In this document: positions 1-8,552 of the stretch, one piece after another
Numbering within the stretch: the first letter of the stretch is position 1
How the letters are laid out: the number at the start of each line of letters is the position of its first letter
The notes under the pieces: generated by a model
Told to the model about the DNA's origin: nothing
The model's database searches: none
Seen by the model: only the letters and a program-made list of their open reading frames with translations
Translations under genes and position numbers: made by a program
Assembly (NCBI GenBank): GCA_035275625.1
Contig: DATEMK010000312.1
Span: 1-24,384 of the forward strand
Reading direction: 5' to 3'
Source of the DNA: DATEMK01 sp035275625
GTDB lineage: Bacteria > Bacteroidota > Bacteroidia > AKYH767-A > OLB10
Length of the DNA stretch: 24,384 bases

Positions 1-286
1 TGCATATTTCAAATAACTGCTGGGGAGAAAAATGATATTTATAAAGCGGCAAAATGTATTTGCCAAAACCGGCATTTATTAATAAATTTCCTATTTGATA
101 CCTTAATTTTTTTTTAAAACCCTTCGTAATGGCCATGGTTATTTTATATGATGCTGTTTTGCAGAATGAAACCGAAATTGGAAAACATGCAAAGTTGATT
201 TTTTTCTTTTAATGCGCGTGAAAAATCTAAAAGACCTGAACTTTTATTTTTTAAACGTCATACCAATAATTGGAAAAAAATTTAAC
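1..286. other. Non-coding left edge, no gene seen
   Basis: This AT-rich stretch holds no convincing reading frame on either strand and no recognisable RNA gene. It contains a T9 run around 107-115 and a short palindromic AT stretch around 77-87. It lies downstream of the minus-strand LOG-family gene. It may include the upstream region of a gene beyond the left edge, but nothing in the sequence shows this. Confidence 0.5.
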
Positions 287-300
287 CTAAAAATTAGGTT
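274..300 (-). terminator. Intrinsic terminator of the LOG-family gene
   Basis: A perfect 7-bp inverted repeat (AACCTAA, 3-nt loop, TTAGGTT at 284-300) overlaps the stop codon of the LOG gene. On the minus strand it is followed by a run of seven T (274-280 read in reverse), giving a stem plus U-tract. The stem is short and AT-rich, so it would be a weak terminator. Confidence 0.5.
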
Positions 301-994
301 TCAGCAAATACTTAGTATAAAAATTATTGATGTGATTAACAGCATCTTCAGCCGTATCCACTAAGGTGAAAAGCTTTAGATCCGTTTCATTAATATATTT
401 TTCTTCTAAAACTCTCGCTTTAATCCATTCAAACATGCCTGCCCAATAATCACGGCCAATTAATACGATCGGAAACTTCCCGATTTTACGGGTTTGAATT
501 AATGTAAGCGCTTCAAACAATTCATCCATCGTACCGAAACCTCCCGGCAATACGACAAAACCCTGTGCATATTTAATAAACATCAGCTTTCTTACAAAAA
601 AATAATTGAAGAAAATCAGCTTGTCAGAATCTATATAAGGATTAGCTGTTTGCTCAAACGGAAGTTCTATATTTAATCCGACTGATTTTCCACCGGCCCT
701 GTTTGCTCCTTTATTTGCCGCCTCCATAATGCCTGGTCCGCCACCGGTAATAATTCCATAACCTTCTTTGGTAAGCTTGAAAGCGATTTCTTCTGCAAGA
801 TTATAATGGTTGGCTCCTGCAAGAGTCCTTGCCGACCCGAATACAGAAACACACGGACCGATCTTGCTGAGCTTTTCAAACCCTTCCACAAACTCCGCCA
901 TTATTTTAAATATCTGCCAGGTATCTTCTGTTCTTATTTCCTGCCAGTCTTTGTCGGTAAACGCTTTGCGGATTTTTGCCTCGTCTGATGTCAT
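287..994 (-). CDS. LOG family / TIGR00730 Rossmann-fold protein (cytokinin-type nucleoside 5'-monophosphate phosphoribohydrolase)
   Basis: This 235-residue protein belongs to the family once annotated as 'lysine decarboxylase'. Characterised members hydrolyse the N-glycosidic bond of (cytokinin) nucleoside 5'-monophosphates, releasing base and ribose 5-phosphate. The diagnostic parts are visible: a nucleotide-binding GGGPGIME near residues 84-91, an Arg-Lys pair near 135-136, and the signature PGGFGTMDE at 150-158, whose Glu is the catalytic acid in the family. Length is normal for a single-domain cytosolic member. The start is an ATG with no Shine-Dalgarno, as usual in Bacteroidota. It lies 166 nt downstream of uvrA on the same strand, but the spacer is packed with short tandem repeats, so co-transcription is uncertain. 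The substrate cannot be decided from sequence; bacterial members may act in nucleotide salvage rather than cytokinin synthesis. Confidence 0.92.
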   Translation of the reverse strand: MTSDEAKIRKAFTDKDWQEIRTEDTWQIFKIMAEFVEGFEKLSKIGPCVSVFGSARTLAGANHYNLAEEIAFKLTKEGYGIITGGGPGIMEAANKGANRAGGKSVGLNIELPFEQTANPYIDSDKLIFFNYFFVRKLMFIKYAQGFVVLPGGFGTMDELFEALTLIQTRKIGKFPIVLIGRDYWAGMFEWIKARVLEEKYINETDLKLFTLVDTAEDAVNHINNFYTKYLLKPNF

Positions 995-1001
995 GGGAAA
1001 A

Positions 1002-1056
1002 AAGTTTAAAGTTTAAAGTGACTGAATTGTTAAATTGCTAAATTGCTAAATTGTTT
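1002..1056. repeat. Two short tandem-repeat tracts (7-bp and 8-bp periods)
   Basis: Just upstream of the LOG start there is a period-7 tract (AAAGTTT units, about 1002-1019). It is followed by a period-8 tract (AAATTGCT units, about 1031-1056). Together with the CATTGCC array beside them they fill most of the uvrA-LOG spacer. Confidence 0.7.
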
Positions 1057-1070
1057 TATTGTTGATTGAC

Positions 1071-1124
1071 CATTGCCCATTGCCCATTGCCCATTGCCTA
1101 TTGCCTATTGCCCATTGCCCATTG
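1071..1124. repeat. Heptanucleotide tandem repeat (CATTGCC)n
   Basis: Seven full copies and one partial copy of a 7-bp unit run head to tail. Units 1-4 and 7 are CATTGCC, units 5 and 6 are TATTGCC, and the last stops at CATTG. Between uvrA and the LOG gene on the minus strand, the array sits 77-130 nt upstream of the LOG start codon. It is short enough to change copy number by polymerase slippage. Confidence 0.9.
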
Positions 1125-1160
1125 TTTCCTGTTCACTATTACGTTTAAATATGGATTTTG

Positions 1161-3998
1161 TTATACTTCCATCTGCATTATTTCTCTTTTCAGATGTTCG
1201 CCTGTGATGCTTTTATTGTTTTTTACAATTTCTTCTGCGGTTCCTTCAAAAATTATTTGTCCTCCTGCATTACCTCCTTCAGGACCTAAATCAATAATAT
1301 GATCCGCAGCCTTTATCACATCCATGTTGTGTTCAATAATCAAAACGGTATTCCCTTTATCCACCAGTATGTGGAGCACATCAAGCAGGATTCTTACATC
1401 TTCAAAATGCAATCCGGTTGTGGGCTCATCAAGAATATAAAATGTATTTCCCGTATCGCGCTTTGATAATTCGGTTGCCAGCTTTACACGCTGTGCTTCA
1501 CCGCCTGAAAGTGTGGTAGATTGCTGTCCCAATGTGATGTATCCAAGACCAACGTCCTTCAATGTTTTTATTTTATGCAAAATATTGGGCATGTTTTCAA
1601 AAAATTCCACAGCATGTTCAATGCTCATGTTGAGCACATCGCTGATGGATTTTCCGCGATAGCGGATTTCCAGGATTTCCCGGTTATAACGTTTGCCATT
1701 ACACGATTCGCACAGCACATTGACATCAGGAAGAAAATTCATTTCAATCAATTTCATACCCGCTCCCTGGCAGGTTTCGCATCTTCCGCCTTTCACATTA
1801 AACGAAAACCAGCCCGGGGGATACCCGCGGATTTTTGACTCTTTTAATTCTGCAAACAAATTTCTTATGTCAGTAAATACACCCGTATAGGTGGCAGGAT
1901 TTGAGCGTGGAGTTCTGCCGATGGGCGACTGGTCAATCTCAATCACTTTATCAATATGTTCCAAACCCTTGAGCGATTTGTAAGACAGGGGTTTTGTTAA
2001 CGAGTTGTAAAAATATTGGTTCATCACGGGATAAACCGTTTCATTAATCAGGGTAGATTTTCCGCTTCCTGAAACCCCGGTCACACAAATTAATTTTCCC
2101 AGCGGAAGGTCAACAGAAACATTTTTCAGGTTATTCCCGGTCGCTCCTTTCAGCGAAATAATTTTTTTGTTTCCTTTCCGGTGTTTTGAACCATCAATTC
2201 GAATTGTGCCGTTCAGGTATTTTGCGGTGAGTGTTTCCGACTTTAAAATTTTATCCGGGAAACCCTGCGCAACAATTTTTCCTCCATGCACTCCTGCACC
2301 GGGTCCAAGATCAATTACATAATCAGCGGCAAGAATGGTCTCTTTATCATGTTCCACCACAATCACTGAATTTCCGAGATCACGCAATTCCTGCAAAGAC
2401 TTTATCAAACGGATATTGTCACGCTGATGCAAACCGATGCTCGGTTCATCCAAAATATAAAGCACCCCGACCAATTGTGAGCCGATCTGCGTTGCCAGCC
2501 TGATACGCTGCGATTCTCCTCCTGAAAGAGATTTGGAAGTTCTGTTCAGGGTTAAATAATCTAATCCGACATCTAATAAAAATTTTATCCTCTTGCGGAT
2601 TTCCTTTAAAACTTCCTGTGCGATTTTCTGCTGCCGTGCGCTCAGTTTGTTTTCAACTTTGTCAAACCATATTTTCAAATCCCGCAAGTCCATCCCGGCA
2701 AGCTCAGCAATATTTTTATCGAGGATTTTGAAATATAAAGATTCTTTTTTAAGCCGCGTTCCAAGACACTCCGGGCATTCTACCCTGTGCATAAAACTCT
2801 CCGCCCACTTTTTCACACTGTTCGAAGAATTTTCTGAAACCTGGTTTGAAAGAAAATTTACAATACCGTCAAATGAAAGAGAATAGCTGCTCACCTGCCC
2901 GGGAATATATTCTTTGTTTACTATCAGCACTTCATCCGAACCGTATAAAATAATATTGATGGCTTCATCATTAATTTCTTCAATCGGTGTGGTAAGTGTG
3001 AACCCGTACTTTCTGCCGATAGCCTGTATTTGTGAAAAAATCCAGGTATCGCGGTAATTACCCAAAGGAACAATGCCGCCATCACGTATGGTTTTTTTCC
3101 TGTCAGGAATTACTGTTTTCAAATCAATTTCAGCAATCGTTCCCAGGCCGTTGCATTTCCTGCAGGCGCCATAAGGAGAATTGAAAGAAAAAGTATTCGG
3201 TGCCGGTTCATCATACGAAATTCCCGAAGTGGGACACATCAAATGCTGGCTGAAATGCCTTGCCTGGTCATTCGCTTCTTCCTGCACCATCATGGTTCCT
3301 TTTCCATGACGCAAAGCGGTTTTCACCGAATCAGAAATCCGAATTGAAGCTTTTTCATCCACCGAAATTTTATCAATCACAATTTCTATATCATGTGTTT
3401 TATAACGGTCCAGCTTCATGCCCCGTTTTATCTCCATGATCGTTCCATTCACCCGGACACGTATAAACCCGAGATGAATAATGCTTTCAAACAATTCACG
3501 ATAATGACCTTTTCGCCCTTTCACTACAGGAGCCAGCAGCAAAATATTTTTTCCTTCATACACCTCCATAATTTTCCGGATGATCTGGTCATCCGACATG
3601 CGGACCATTTTTTCACCGGTCATGTATGAATACGCTTCACCTGCGCGCGCAAAAAGAAGGCGCATGAAATCATACACCTCCGTTACGGTTCCGACTGTTG
3701 AACGCGGATTGGTATTGGTCGTTTTTTGTTCAATCGAAATTACAGGGCTTAACCCGGTGATCTTGTCAACATCCGGGCGTTCAAGATTGCCAAGAAAGCT
3801 GCGCGCATAGGCTGAAAAAGTTTCCATATACCTCCGCTGGCCTTCTGCATAAATCGTATCAAATGCAAGTGATGATTTCCCGCTTCCGCTTAAACCGGTA
3901 ATCACTACCAATTTGTTTCTCGGAAAAGTAAGATCAATATTCTGCAGGTTGTGAACTCTCGCTCCGTAAATTTCTATATTCTCAGTCTCTTCTGCCAT
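1161..3998 (-). CDS. uvrA: UvrABC excinuclease subunit A
   Basis: UvrA is the damage-sensing ABC ATPase dimer of nucleotide excision repair; it loads UvrB on DNA lesions. All hallmarks are present in about 945 residues: Walker A GLSGSGKSS near residue 36, LSGGESQRIRLA as the first ABC signature, a second Walker A GVSGSGKST, a second signature LSGGEAQRVKLA, and two Walker B regions (ILDEPSIGLHQRD and ILDEPTTGLHFED). The second zinc module is intact (CETC ... CESC). In the first, the second cysteine is replaced: CPTS at 256-259, paired with CRKC at 280-283. The ATG at 3998 is preferred over an in-frame TTG one codon upstream, and a TAATTTTG promoter box lies 19 nt before it. It is followed by the LOG gene on the same strand. 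Confidence 0.97.
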   Translation of the reverse strand: MAEETENIEIYGARVHNLQNIDLTFPRNKLVVITGLSGSGKSSLAFDTIYAEGQRRYMETFSAYARSFLGNLERPDVDKITGLSPVISIEQKTTNTNPRSTVGTVTEVYDFMRLLFARAGEAYSYMTGEKMVRMSDDQIIRKIMEVYEGKNILLLAPVVKGRKGHYRELFESIIHLGFIRVRVNGTIMEIKRGMKLDRYKTHDIEIVIDKISVDEKASIRISDSVKTALRHGKGTMMVQEEANDQARHFSQHLMCPTSGISYDEPAPNTFSFNSPYGACRKCNGLGTIAEIDLKTVIPDRKKTIRDGGIVPLGNYRDTWIFSQIQAIGRKYGFTLTTPIEEINDEAINIILYGSDEVLIVNKEYIPGQVSSYSLSFDGIVNFLSNQVSENSSNSVKKWAESFMHRVECPECLGTRLKKESLYFKILDKNIAELAGMDLRDLKIWFDKVENKLSARQQKIAQEVLKEIRKRIKFLLDVGLDYLTLNRTSKSLSGGESQRIRLATQIGSQLVGVLYILDEPSIGLHQRDNIRLIKSLQELRDLGNSVIVVEHDKETILAADYVIDLGPGAGVHGGKIVAQGFPDKILKSETLTAKYLNGTIRIDGSKHRKGNKKIISLKGATGNNLKNVSVDLPLGKLICVTGVSGSGKSTLINETVYPVMNQYFYNSLTKPLSYKSLKGLEHIDKVIEIDQSPIGRTPRSNPATYTGVFTDIRNLFAELKESKIRGYPPGWFSFNVKGGRCETCQGAGMKLIEMNFLPDVNVLCESCNGKRYNREILEIRYRGKSISDVLNMSIEHAVEFFENMPNILHKIKTLKDVGLGYITLGQQSTTLSGGEAQRVKLATELSKRDTGNTFYILDEPTTGLHFEDVRILLDVLHILVDKGNTVLIIEHNMDVIKAADHIIDLGPEGGNAGGQIIFEGTAEEIVKNNKSITGEHLKREIMQMEV

Positions 3999-4017
3999 CA
4001 AAAATTAATTCGGGCGG

Positions 4018-4025
4018 CAAAATTA
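4018..4025 (-). promoter_or_regulatory. Bacteroidota-type -7 box for uvrA
   Basis: On the minus strand the sequence TAATTTTG matches the Bacteroidota sigma-ABfr -7 consensus TAnnTTTG. It ends 19 nt before the uvrA ATG, the same geometry as the boxes before the PNGase F-like gene and paaZ. No clear TTG -33 element is visible. Confidence 0.45.
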
Positions 4026-4109
4026 CTGAATTTTACAGCATGGAGTATGGGAGAGGAAATGGTAAGTTAAACGCTGTCCGCCAGGATTTGCCTGTTCAAA
4101 TAAGAAAAA

Positions 4110-6353
4110 TCATTTCGATAAATTCAAAACTATTTTCTTCGTGTAAGCCTGGTCGCTGGTTTGTATCCTTGCAAAATATATTCCCGAAGGTTCTGATGAA
4201 AGGTCAACTGTAAGAATATCGTTTTTAAATTTTGCATACTTCTTTTCATATACCAGCCGTCCTGCAGCAGAATAAACAGCAAGCTTCATATCGCTGCTTT
4301 TTTCAAGAGCAATATCGAGTGTTATTTTTCCGCCTGACGGATTCGGGAAAATATTAAAAAAAGAAGGTGTTGCCAGAACTTCTTCTGCCGCTGTGGCATA
4401 GCCAACTGTAAACCGCTGCCCGATCTGGGTTCCGAAATTAGGATCAAAAATTTTGAACGTTGCTGAAGTTCCGTTTGCCTGCTGGAACCTGCAATACCCG
4501 GCACCGTCACTGTTAAAAGTAAAAAAATACAAGCCGTCTTTTCCAGAATCATACATAATAAATTCATAACAGCCATTGGCAAGATTCACGGTATCAAGAT
4601 AAATGGTATTTGCAGTTAAAGATGAAGCGCTTTGATATACTATATTTCCGGCTTCGTCTCTTATTTTCCAGCTTGTTTCAAAAGCAGCATTATTAGTTTT
4701 AAAAACCACCACAAAGGAAGATGGATATACCGGTGTATATGTTATATGAGAACGCATCGTATCATTGTAAGCATACTGATCCGTGCCGGCATTTGGATTG
4801 TCAACATATACTTTAAAAGTTGAACTTGAAACACCCCAGCTTATAGATCCGAGCACTACACTTGCTGTATCAAGAAAATTAAGATTGCCGGTCCAGTTAT
4901 ATGTATTCATAACTCCTCCTTCCATTCCGTAGTGGATATCAAGGCTTGTCAGAGTTGCTGATCCTGTATTCCTGATAATAACAACCGGGTGACTGCAAAC
5001 AGGATTGAATCGCCTGTTGTTGAAAAAATCGTTGGGAGAAATGATATCAGACACTTCCGCATCGGTTGTGAAATTGGGCAAACCGTAAGTAATAAGCTGC
5101 GCTGCGATGATGTAATTGGGATTCTGTCCTCCAACAGAATTTGTATAAGCATCAAAATTCATATCAAGCGTGACCGAATCTCCGGGTATGACCAGGGGAG
5201 TTAATTCATGATTTTTAATAATTGTTTTTTCACCGGGGCACCAGTTTGCACGATCGTATAACCACGTTCCTGCTTGTGGAAAAAGGGCATTCATTCCGCA
5301 ATCACTTCTCCATACCGCCTGGTTAAAACTTTGCAGTCCGTCCACGAGGACATGGTAAATCTTCTGGCAAAATTCAGCACAGTTTTGTGTACCCGCTCCG
5401 TGACCGGAAGGAATTACACGCATAAGTGAGTTAGATTCTGCTGCATCAATGTCAAAAGTTTTCGGCACCAGGTAATTTTCAATCGGGTTGCCGGTATTCC
5501 CGAAAGGAAATCCTCCCGGTCCGCTGCTGTAAATATTTCGTATCCGCACCGGGGTGCGAGGAGGTGTTCCTTCTATCATCCTGAAATTAACAGTGAGCGT
5601 AAACCCGTCAGACCATCCGCCATAGAATGCGCGTATCTCAATCGAATCGTGCAGTATCGGGGCGTAATCGGTGACATCAAAGATCCAGGTATTGTTCCAT
5701 GAAACACTGTAAGACCCCCCGTAAGGAGTCATTACCCGCCCCAGTTCAATATTTTCTATAACTTCAAACAAGACGTAATAAGGTGTGAAGGTGGTAATCC
5801 AAAGCGAATCCGCCCCGACAAAAACAGAATCATAAATCATTCCCGAACTGTTGTACAAATAGTTGTAATAATTTCCGGGAAATACCCACAGGGAATCAGT
5901 AGGAGTTGTTGGATTTAAAGTGTCACTGTAAATCATTATTTGCATGGAAATGGCTGCCATTGAATCTGTACTCATGCTCAGCGTATCATAAAAGGTAATG
6001 TATGTGGTGTCTGAATTGAAATAAATTGAATCCACAGTGTTGCCGTCAACAGTAAATCCGGGTGCCTGGTTCAGGGTTGAATCAATTATTCCTGTATGAT
6101 GACGCGCCTCCACCTGCACGGTATAATCCCAGTCGCTGCAGGAGCTTGCTATGTTAGGGCAGCCTAATTTAAAATCCATTAATATTTTGCGATATGTAGT
6201 TCCTGCCGGGGGAAATGCAGCGAATGCATTGTACTCGCCCCACCATGACATGTGTGCTGCATTTTGCGCCTGTACAAACGTAGTATCGCCAACGTTAGCT
6301 ATTGCATTTACGGAGAGGAATAAAAGCGATAATAGTGTAATTGTTTTTTTCAT
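4110..6353 (-). CDS. Secreted PNGase F-like peptide-N-glycosidase with T9SS type A sorting domain
   Basis: This is a 747-residue exported protein with the two-domain fold of peptide:N-glycosidase F, which removes N-linked glycans from asparagine. From the ATG it starts with a signal peptide (MKKTITLLSLLFLSVNAIA). Residues from about 30 match the PNGase F N-terminal domain: CPN...CSDWDY around 65-77 contains the equivalent of catalytic Asp60. After an insertion of roughly 110 residues come ELGRVMTPYG and FDVTDY, as in PNGase F. The C-terminal domain near 300-425 has GHG, CAEFC (Glu327, equivalent to Glu206) and DRANWCPG. The position of PNGase F Glu118 is Gly (FYGGW). The last 80 residues are a T9SS type A tail (FPNPSGG...). 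An upstream TTG would extend the ORF to 6377, but the ATG places the signal peptide correctly. The family call is firm; activity is unproven. Confidence 0.85.
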   Translation of the reverse strand: MKKTITLLSLLFLSVNAIANVGDTTFVQAQNAAHMSWWGEYNAFAAFPPAGTTYRKILMDFKLGCPNIASSCSDWDYTVQVEARHHTGIIDSTLNQAPGFTVDGNTVDSIYFNSDTTYITFYDTLSMSTDSMAAISMQIMIYSDTLNPTTPTDSLWVFPGNYYNYLYNSSGMIYDSVFVGADSLWITTFTPYYVLFEVIENIELGRVMTPYGGSYSVSWNNTWIFDVTDYAPILHDSIEIRAFYGGWSDGFTLTVNFRMIEGTPPRTPVRIRNIYSSGPGGFPFGNTGNPIENYLVPKTFDIDAAESNSLMRVIPSGHGAGTQNCAEFCQKIYHVLVDGLQSFNQAVWRSDCGMNALFPQAGTWLYDRANWCPGEKTIIKNHELTPLVIPGDSVTLDMNFDAYTNSVGGQNPNYIIAAQLITYGLPNFTTDAEVSDIISPNDFFNNRRFNPVCSHPVVIIRNTGSATLTSLDIHYGMEGGVMNTYNWTGNLNFLDTASVVLGSISWGVSSSTFKVYVDNPNAGTDQYAYNDTMRSHITYTPVYPSSFVVVFKTNNAAFETSWKIRDEAGNIVYQSASSLTANTIYLDTVNLANGCYEFIMYDSGKDGLYFFTFNSDGAGYCRFQQANGTSATFKIFDPNFGTQIGQRFTVGYATAAEEVLATPSFFNIFPNPSGGKITLDIALEKSSDMKLAVYSAAGRLVYEKKYAKFKNDILTVDLSSEPSGIYFARIQTSDQAYTKKIVLNLSK

Positions 6354-6374
6354 CTGTGACTGGATTTGGGAGGA

Positions 6375-6382
6375 CAAAAGTA
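6375..6382 (-). promoter_or_regulatory. Bacteroidota-type -7 box for the PNGase F-like gene
   Basis: On the minus strand TACTTTTG fits TAnnTTTG exactly and lies 21 nt before the ATG at 6353. This implies a short leader. It overlaps the alternative TTG start at 6377, which argues further for the ATG. Confidence 0.5.
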
Positions 6383-6448
6383 CGAAAAAATGCAGTGCCG
6401 CTCTGAATTTGAAAAAGAGGACTGAACTTGTTTTTAAATTCCCGGAAA

Positions 6449-8374
6449 CTAATGCACAATTATAATTTTCCGATTATAACTTTCCTGTTTGCTGCCTGTG
6501 ATGCATATAAAATAAACTCCGCCAGGAAAATTTTCACAATCAATTTCTTCTTTTTCAAATAGGTTTTTGCGCGAAAAAATTTTTCTCCCCGGAAGATCAC
6601 TGATTACTAAATTAAAACTATTGCCGGGCGCTTCCACTGTTAAAATGTTGTTTGCAGGGTTTGGAAAGAGATTTATCTTATCATCCAAATCACTTTCTGA
6701 ATTAATTCCTGATGCAAATCCAACCAATGGTAAAGTTATGTAGGAAGTATTTACACTGCTGGTATAAACAGTGTTGGCGGCAATAACAGGATTTACCAGT
6801 GTATCAAGATTGTTTGCCGGGTACATGGATCCACCTGTATTCATGTTTCGGTTAAAGCGCGGGTAGTTGGATGAAGTAATATCCACTCTTATTTTATGTC
6901 CGGCAAGGAAAGTGATGGCTGTGTTCGGCAAAGCGATAGTGCAATCATACACCGTTCCGGGAATCATTGCAGCTGTATCATTTGCTGTGTTTCCGTTGCG
7001 AAATCTCATGCGCATCACACCATCATTCACCAGCATGGAACGCCCGTCAGGATAAACATCCGTTAAACGAATATCAAAATCAGTGTCTGTTTTATCCGAT
7101 GAAACTTTTAAATGGATGGCTGCATTTCCTTTCATTACGGCATTTTGCGTAAGACTACCCGTTGTGAAAATCAAAATATCATTCCTGCTTTCCACCGAAT
7201 CCGCCTGGTCATAAGGTCCCTGTTCAAGGTCTGTTCTCAAAGTTGGTCCCCCGGTAGTGGGAGAAGGATCATTCGGATTGTAATTAAGAGTGAGGCTTCC
7301 GGTACTGCTTGCAGGAATTGCATTATCCAATGCCCCGTTCTGATGAAGATAAAAATTAACAGGTACTGCACTAACCGGAGGCCATACGGGGCTGTTTTGC
7401 CAAGCATCATTTCCCATCTGGTAATATTGAACAAACGGAGTAGCGCCCCAGCCATTAGCAATGCTGCGCAAATGGTAATCGAAAAACATCAGCGCAAGCG
7501 AATCATTCCAATTAGCCGCATTATTATAAATTAATTCTCCCTGCACAGCGCTTCCTACCTGTGCAATGCCGCTTCCTCCGTGTACCCAGGGCCCCATTAA
7601 CAGCCTGTGATCATCCTGCACATTAACAGGGGACTGTGTTCTGATGGCATTAAAAAAAGGAATCATAGATTCGACCGTATGATCGTACCATCCTCCTATC
7701 ATGAAGCAGGGAACCTTAATGCTATCAGGATAAAAATTTGCATTTTCTGCAAATGCCCAGGTTAAATCATGCACCGGGTGTGCAAGAAGGATCGGGGAAA
7801 GACCAAAACCCAGGACATCTAATTGCTGTACATATTCTGTTCGCAGATCACCATGCGGATAATATTCTGTGTAATCATATTGTGGTCCTGCAACGAGCGG
7901 GCAGATGCAGGTAAGATGCGGAGGATTTTCTCTTGCTGTTTGAAACTGCACTCTTCCCAAAGCCGATGGTCCCCATGTTCCGATCAATCCATTACTCCAT
8001 GTTTGTTGTGCAATCCATTCCACGCAATCATAACCATCTTGTCCGAGGGAAGGGCTTCCCAAATATCCGGCAGCAGCCGAACCATAAAATCCGCGCCAGT
8101 CAAGAATCACGAAAATATAATTGCTCGTATTTACATTCATTCCTATTTGCAACGGTAAGCCGGTGAAATGATAAAACAGGCGGTTATAAGGAGTTTGAAT
8201 AAGAATAACCGGACCTTGTGTAATACCGGCAGGAATATAAATATCAGCAGCTAATTTTTTTCCATCACCCATCGGAATGGAATCAACCAATGGTGCAAGC
8301 TGTGCAAATGAGCTTCGCACAAAGAATGAAAACAAAATAAAACAGGTGGAAAATTTAATAATTGATTTTTTCAT
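6449..8374 (-). CDS. Secreted CocE/NonD (S15, X-Pro dipeptidyl-peptidase-like) serine hydrolase with T9SS type A sorting domain
   Basis: This is a 641-residue exported alpha/beta hydrolase. A signal peptide (about residues 1-24, ending SSFA) precedes the S15 start IPMGDGKKLAADIYIP. The nucleophile motif GPSALG places the catalytic serine at 137. The acid is likely Asp231 in GGWYDHT and the base His265 in GPWVHGG. A jelly-roll C-terminal domain typical of X-Pro dipeptidyl-peptidases/CocE follows (about 330-550). The last 75 residues form a T9SS type A tail (LFPNPANN ... GGVYFICITG). Family members cleave X-Pro dipeptides, acylate or hydrolyse esters and amides, including glutaryl-7-ACA and cocaine esterase types; the substrate is not predictable. 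It stands 95 nt upstream of the PNGase F-like gene, which has its own promoter box, so the two may be independently transcribed though both act outside the cell. Confidence 0.9.
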   Translation of the reverse strand: MKKSIIKFSTCFILFSFFVRSSFAQLAPLVDSIPMGDGKKLAADIYIPAGITQGPVILIQTPYNRLFYHFTGLPLQIGMNVNTSNYIFVILDWRGFYGSAAAGYLGSPSLGQDGYDCVEWIAQQTWSNGLIGTWGPSALGRVQFQTARENPPHLTCICPLVAGPQYDYTEYYPHGDLRTEYVQQLDVLGFGLSPILLAHPVHDLTWAFAENANFYPDSIKVPCFMIGGWYDHTVESMIPFFNAIRTQSPVNVQDDHRLLMGPWVHGGSGIAQVGSAVQGELIYNNAANWNDSLALMFFDYHLRSIANGWGATPFVQYYQMGNDAWQNSPVWPPVSAVPVNFYLHQNGALDNAIPASSTGSLTLNYNPNDPSPTTGGPTLRTDLEQGPYDQADSVESRNDILIFTTGSLTQNAVMKGNAAIHLKVSSDKTDTDFDIRLTDVYPDGRSMLVNDGVMRMRFRNGNTANDTAAMIPGTVYDCTIALPNTAITFLAGHKIRVDITSSNYPRFNRNMNTGGSMYPANNLDTLVNPVIAANTVYTSSVNTSYITLPLVGFASGINSESDLDDKINLFPNPANNILTVEAPGNSFNLVISDLPGRKIFSRKNLFEKEEIDCENFPGGVYFICITGSKQESYNRKIIIVH

Positions 8375-8552
8375 TTGACAACAGGTTTATGTTAAATTAT
8401 TTTCTTCTTCACTCCAATTATACAGATAAAATAAATTCAGGATACATTATGGACGCAATTTCCTGTTATTTGTTTAATCCTGCAATTGTAAAAAGCGCAT
8501 TCGTAAACCTTAACTTTTATCTTACTTTTGCTGCGGAAAAAGACAATCGGAA
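8375..8552. promoter_or_regulatory. Divergent intergenic region between the S15 hydrolase and paaZ
   Basis: These 178 bp separate two divergent starts. The paaZ side has a good -7 box (8523-8530). No TAnnTTTG box was found for the minus-strand hydrolase. A plus-strand open frame across this region has no family features and is taken as chance. Confidence 0.5.
8523..8530 (+). promoter_or_regulatory. Bacteroidota-type -7 box for paaZ
   Basis: TACTTTTG matches TAnnTTTG and ends 22 nt before the paaZ ATG. It is identical to the box of the PNGase F-like gene. A weaker alternative is TAACTTTT at 8511-8518 with a TTG at 8486-8488 (22-nt spacing). Confidence 0.5.

Noticed and set aside
1071..1124. 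Possible CRISPR array
   Set aside because: The 7-bp units are contiguous with no spacers, and no cas gene is in the window.
1066..1302. Plus-strand 78-codon frame starting in the CATTGCC array
   Set aside because: Its N-terminal part is translated tandem repeat and the rest is antisense to uvrA.
6354..6377. Upstream TTG start of the PNGase F-like gene
   Set aside because: It would add eight polar residues before a normal signal peptide and overlaps the likely promoter box.
7112..7534. 140-codon plus-strand frame opposite the S15 hydrolase
   Set aside because: It is a shadow of a well-supported gene, with Arg/Ile-rich composition typical of antisense frames.
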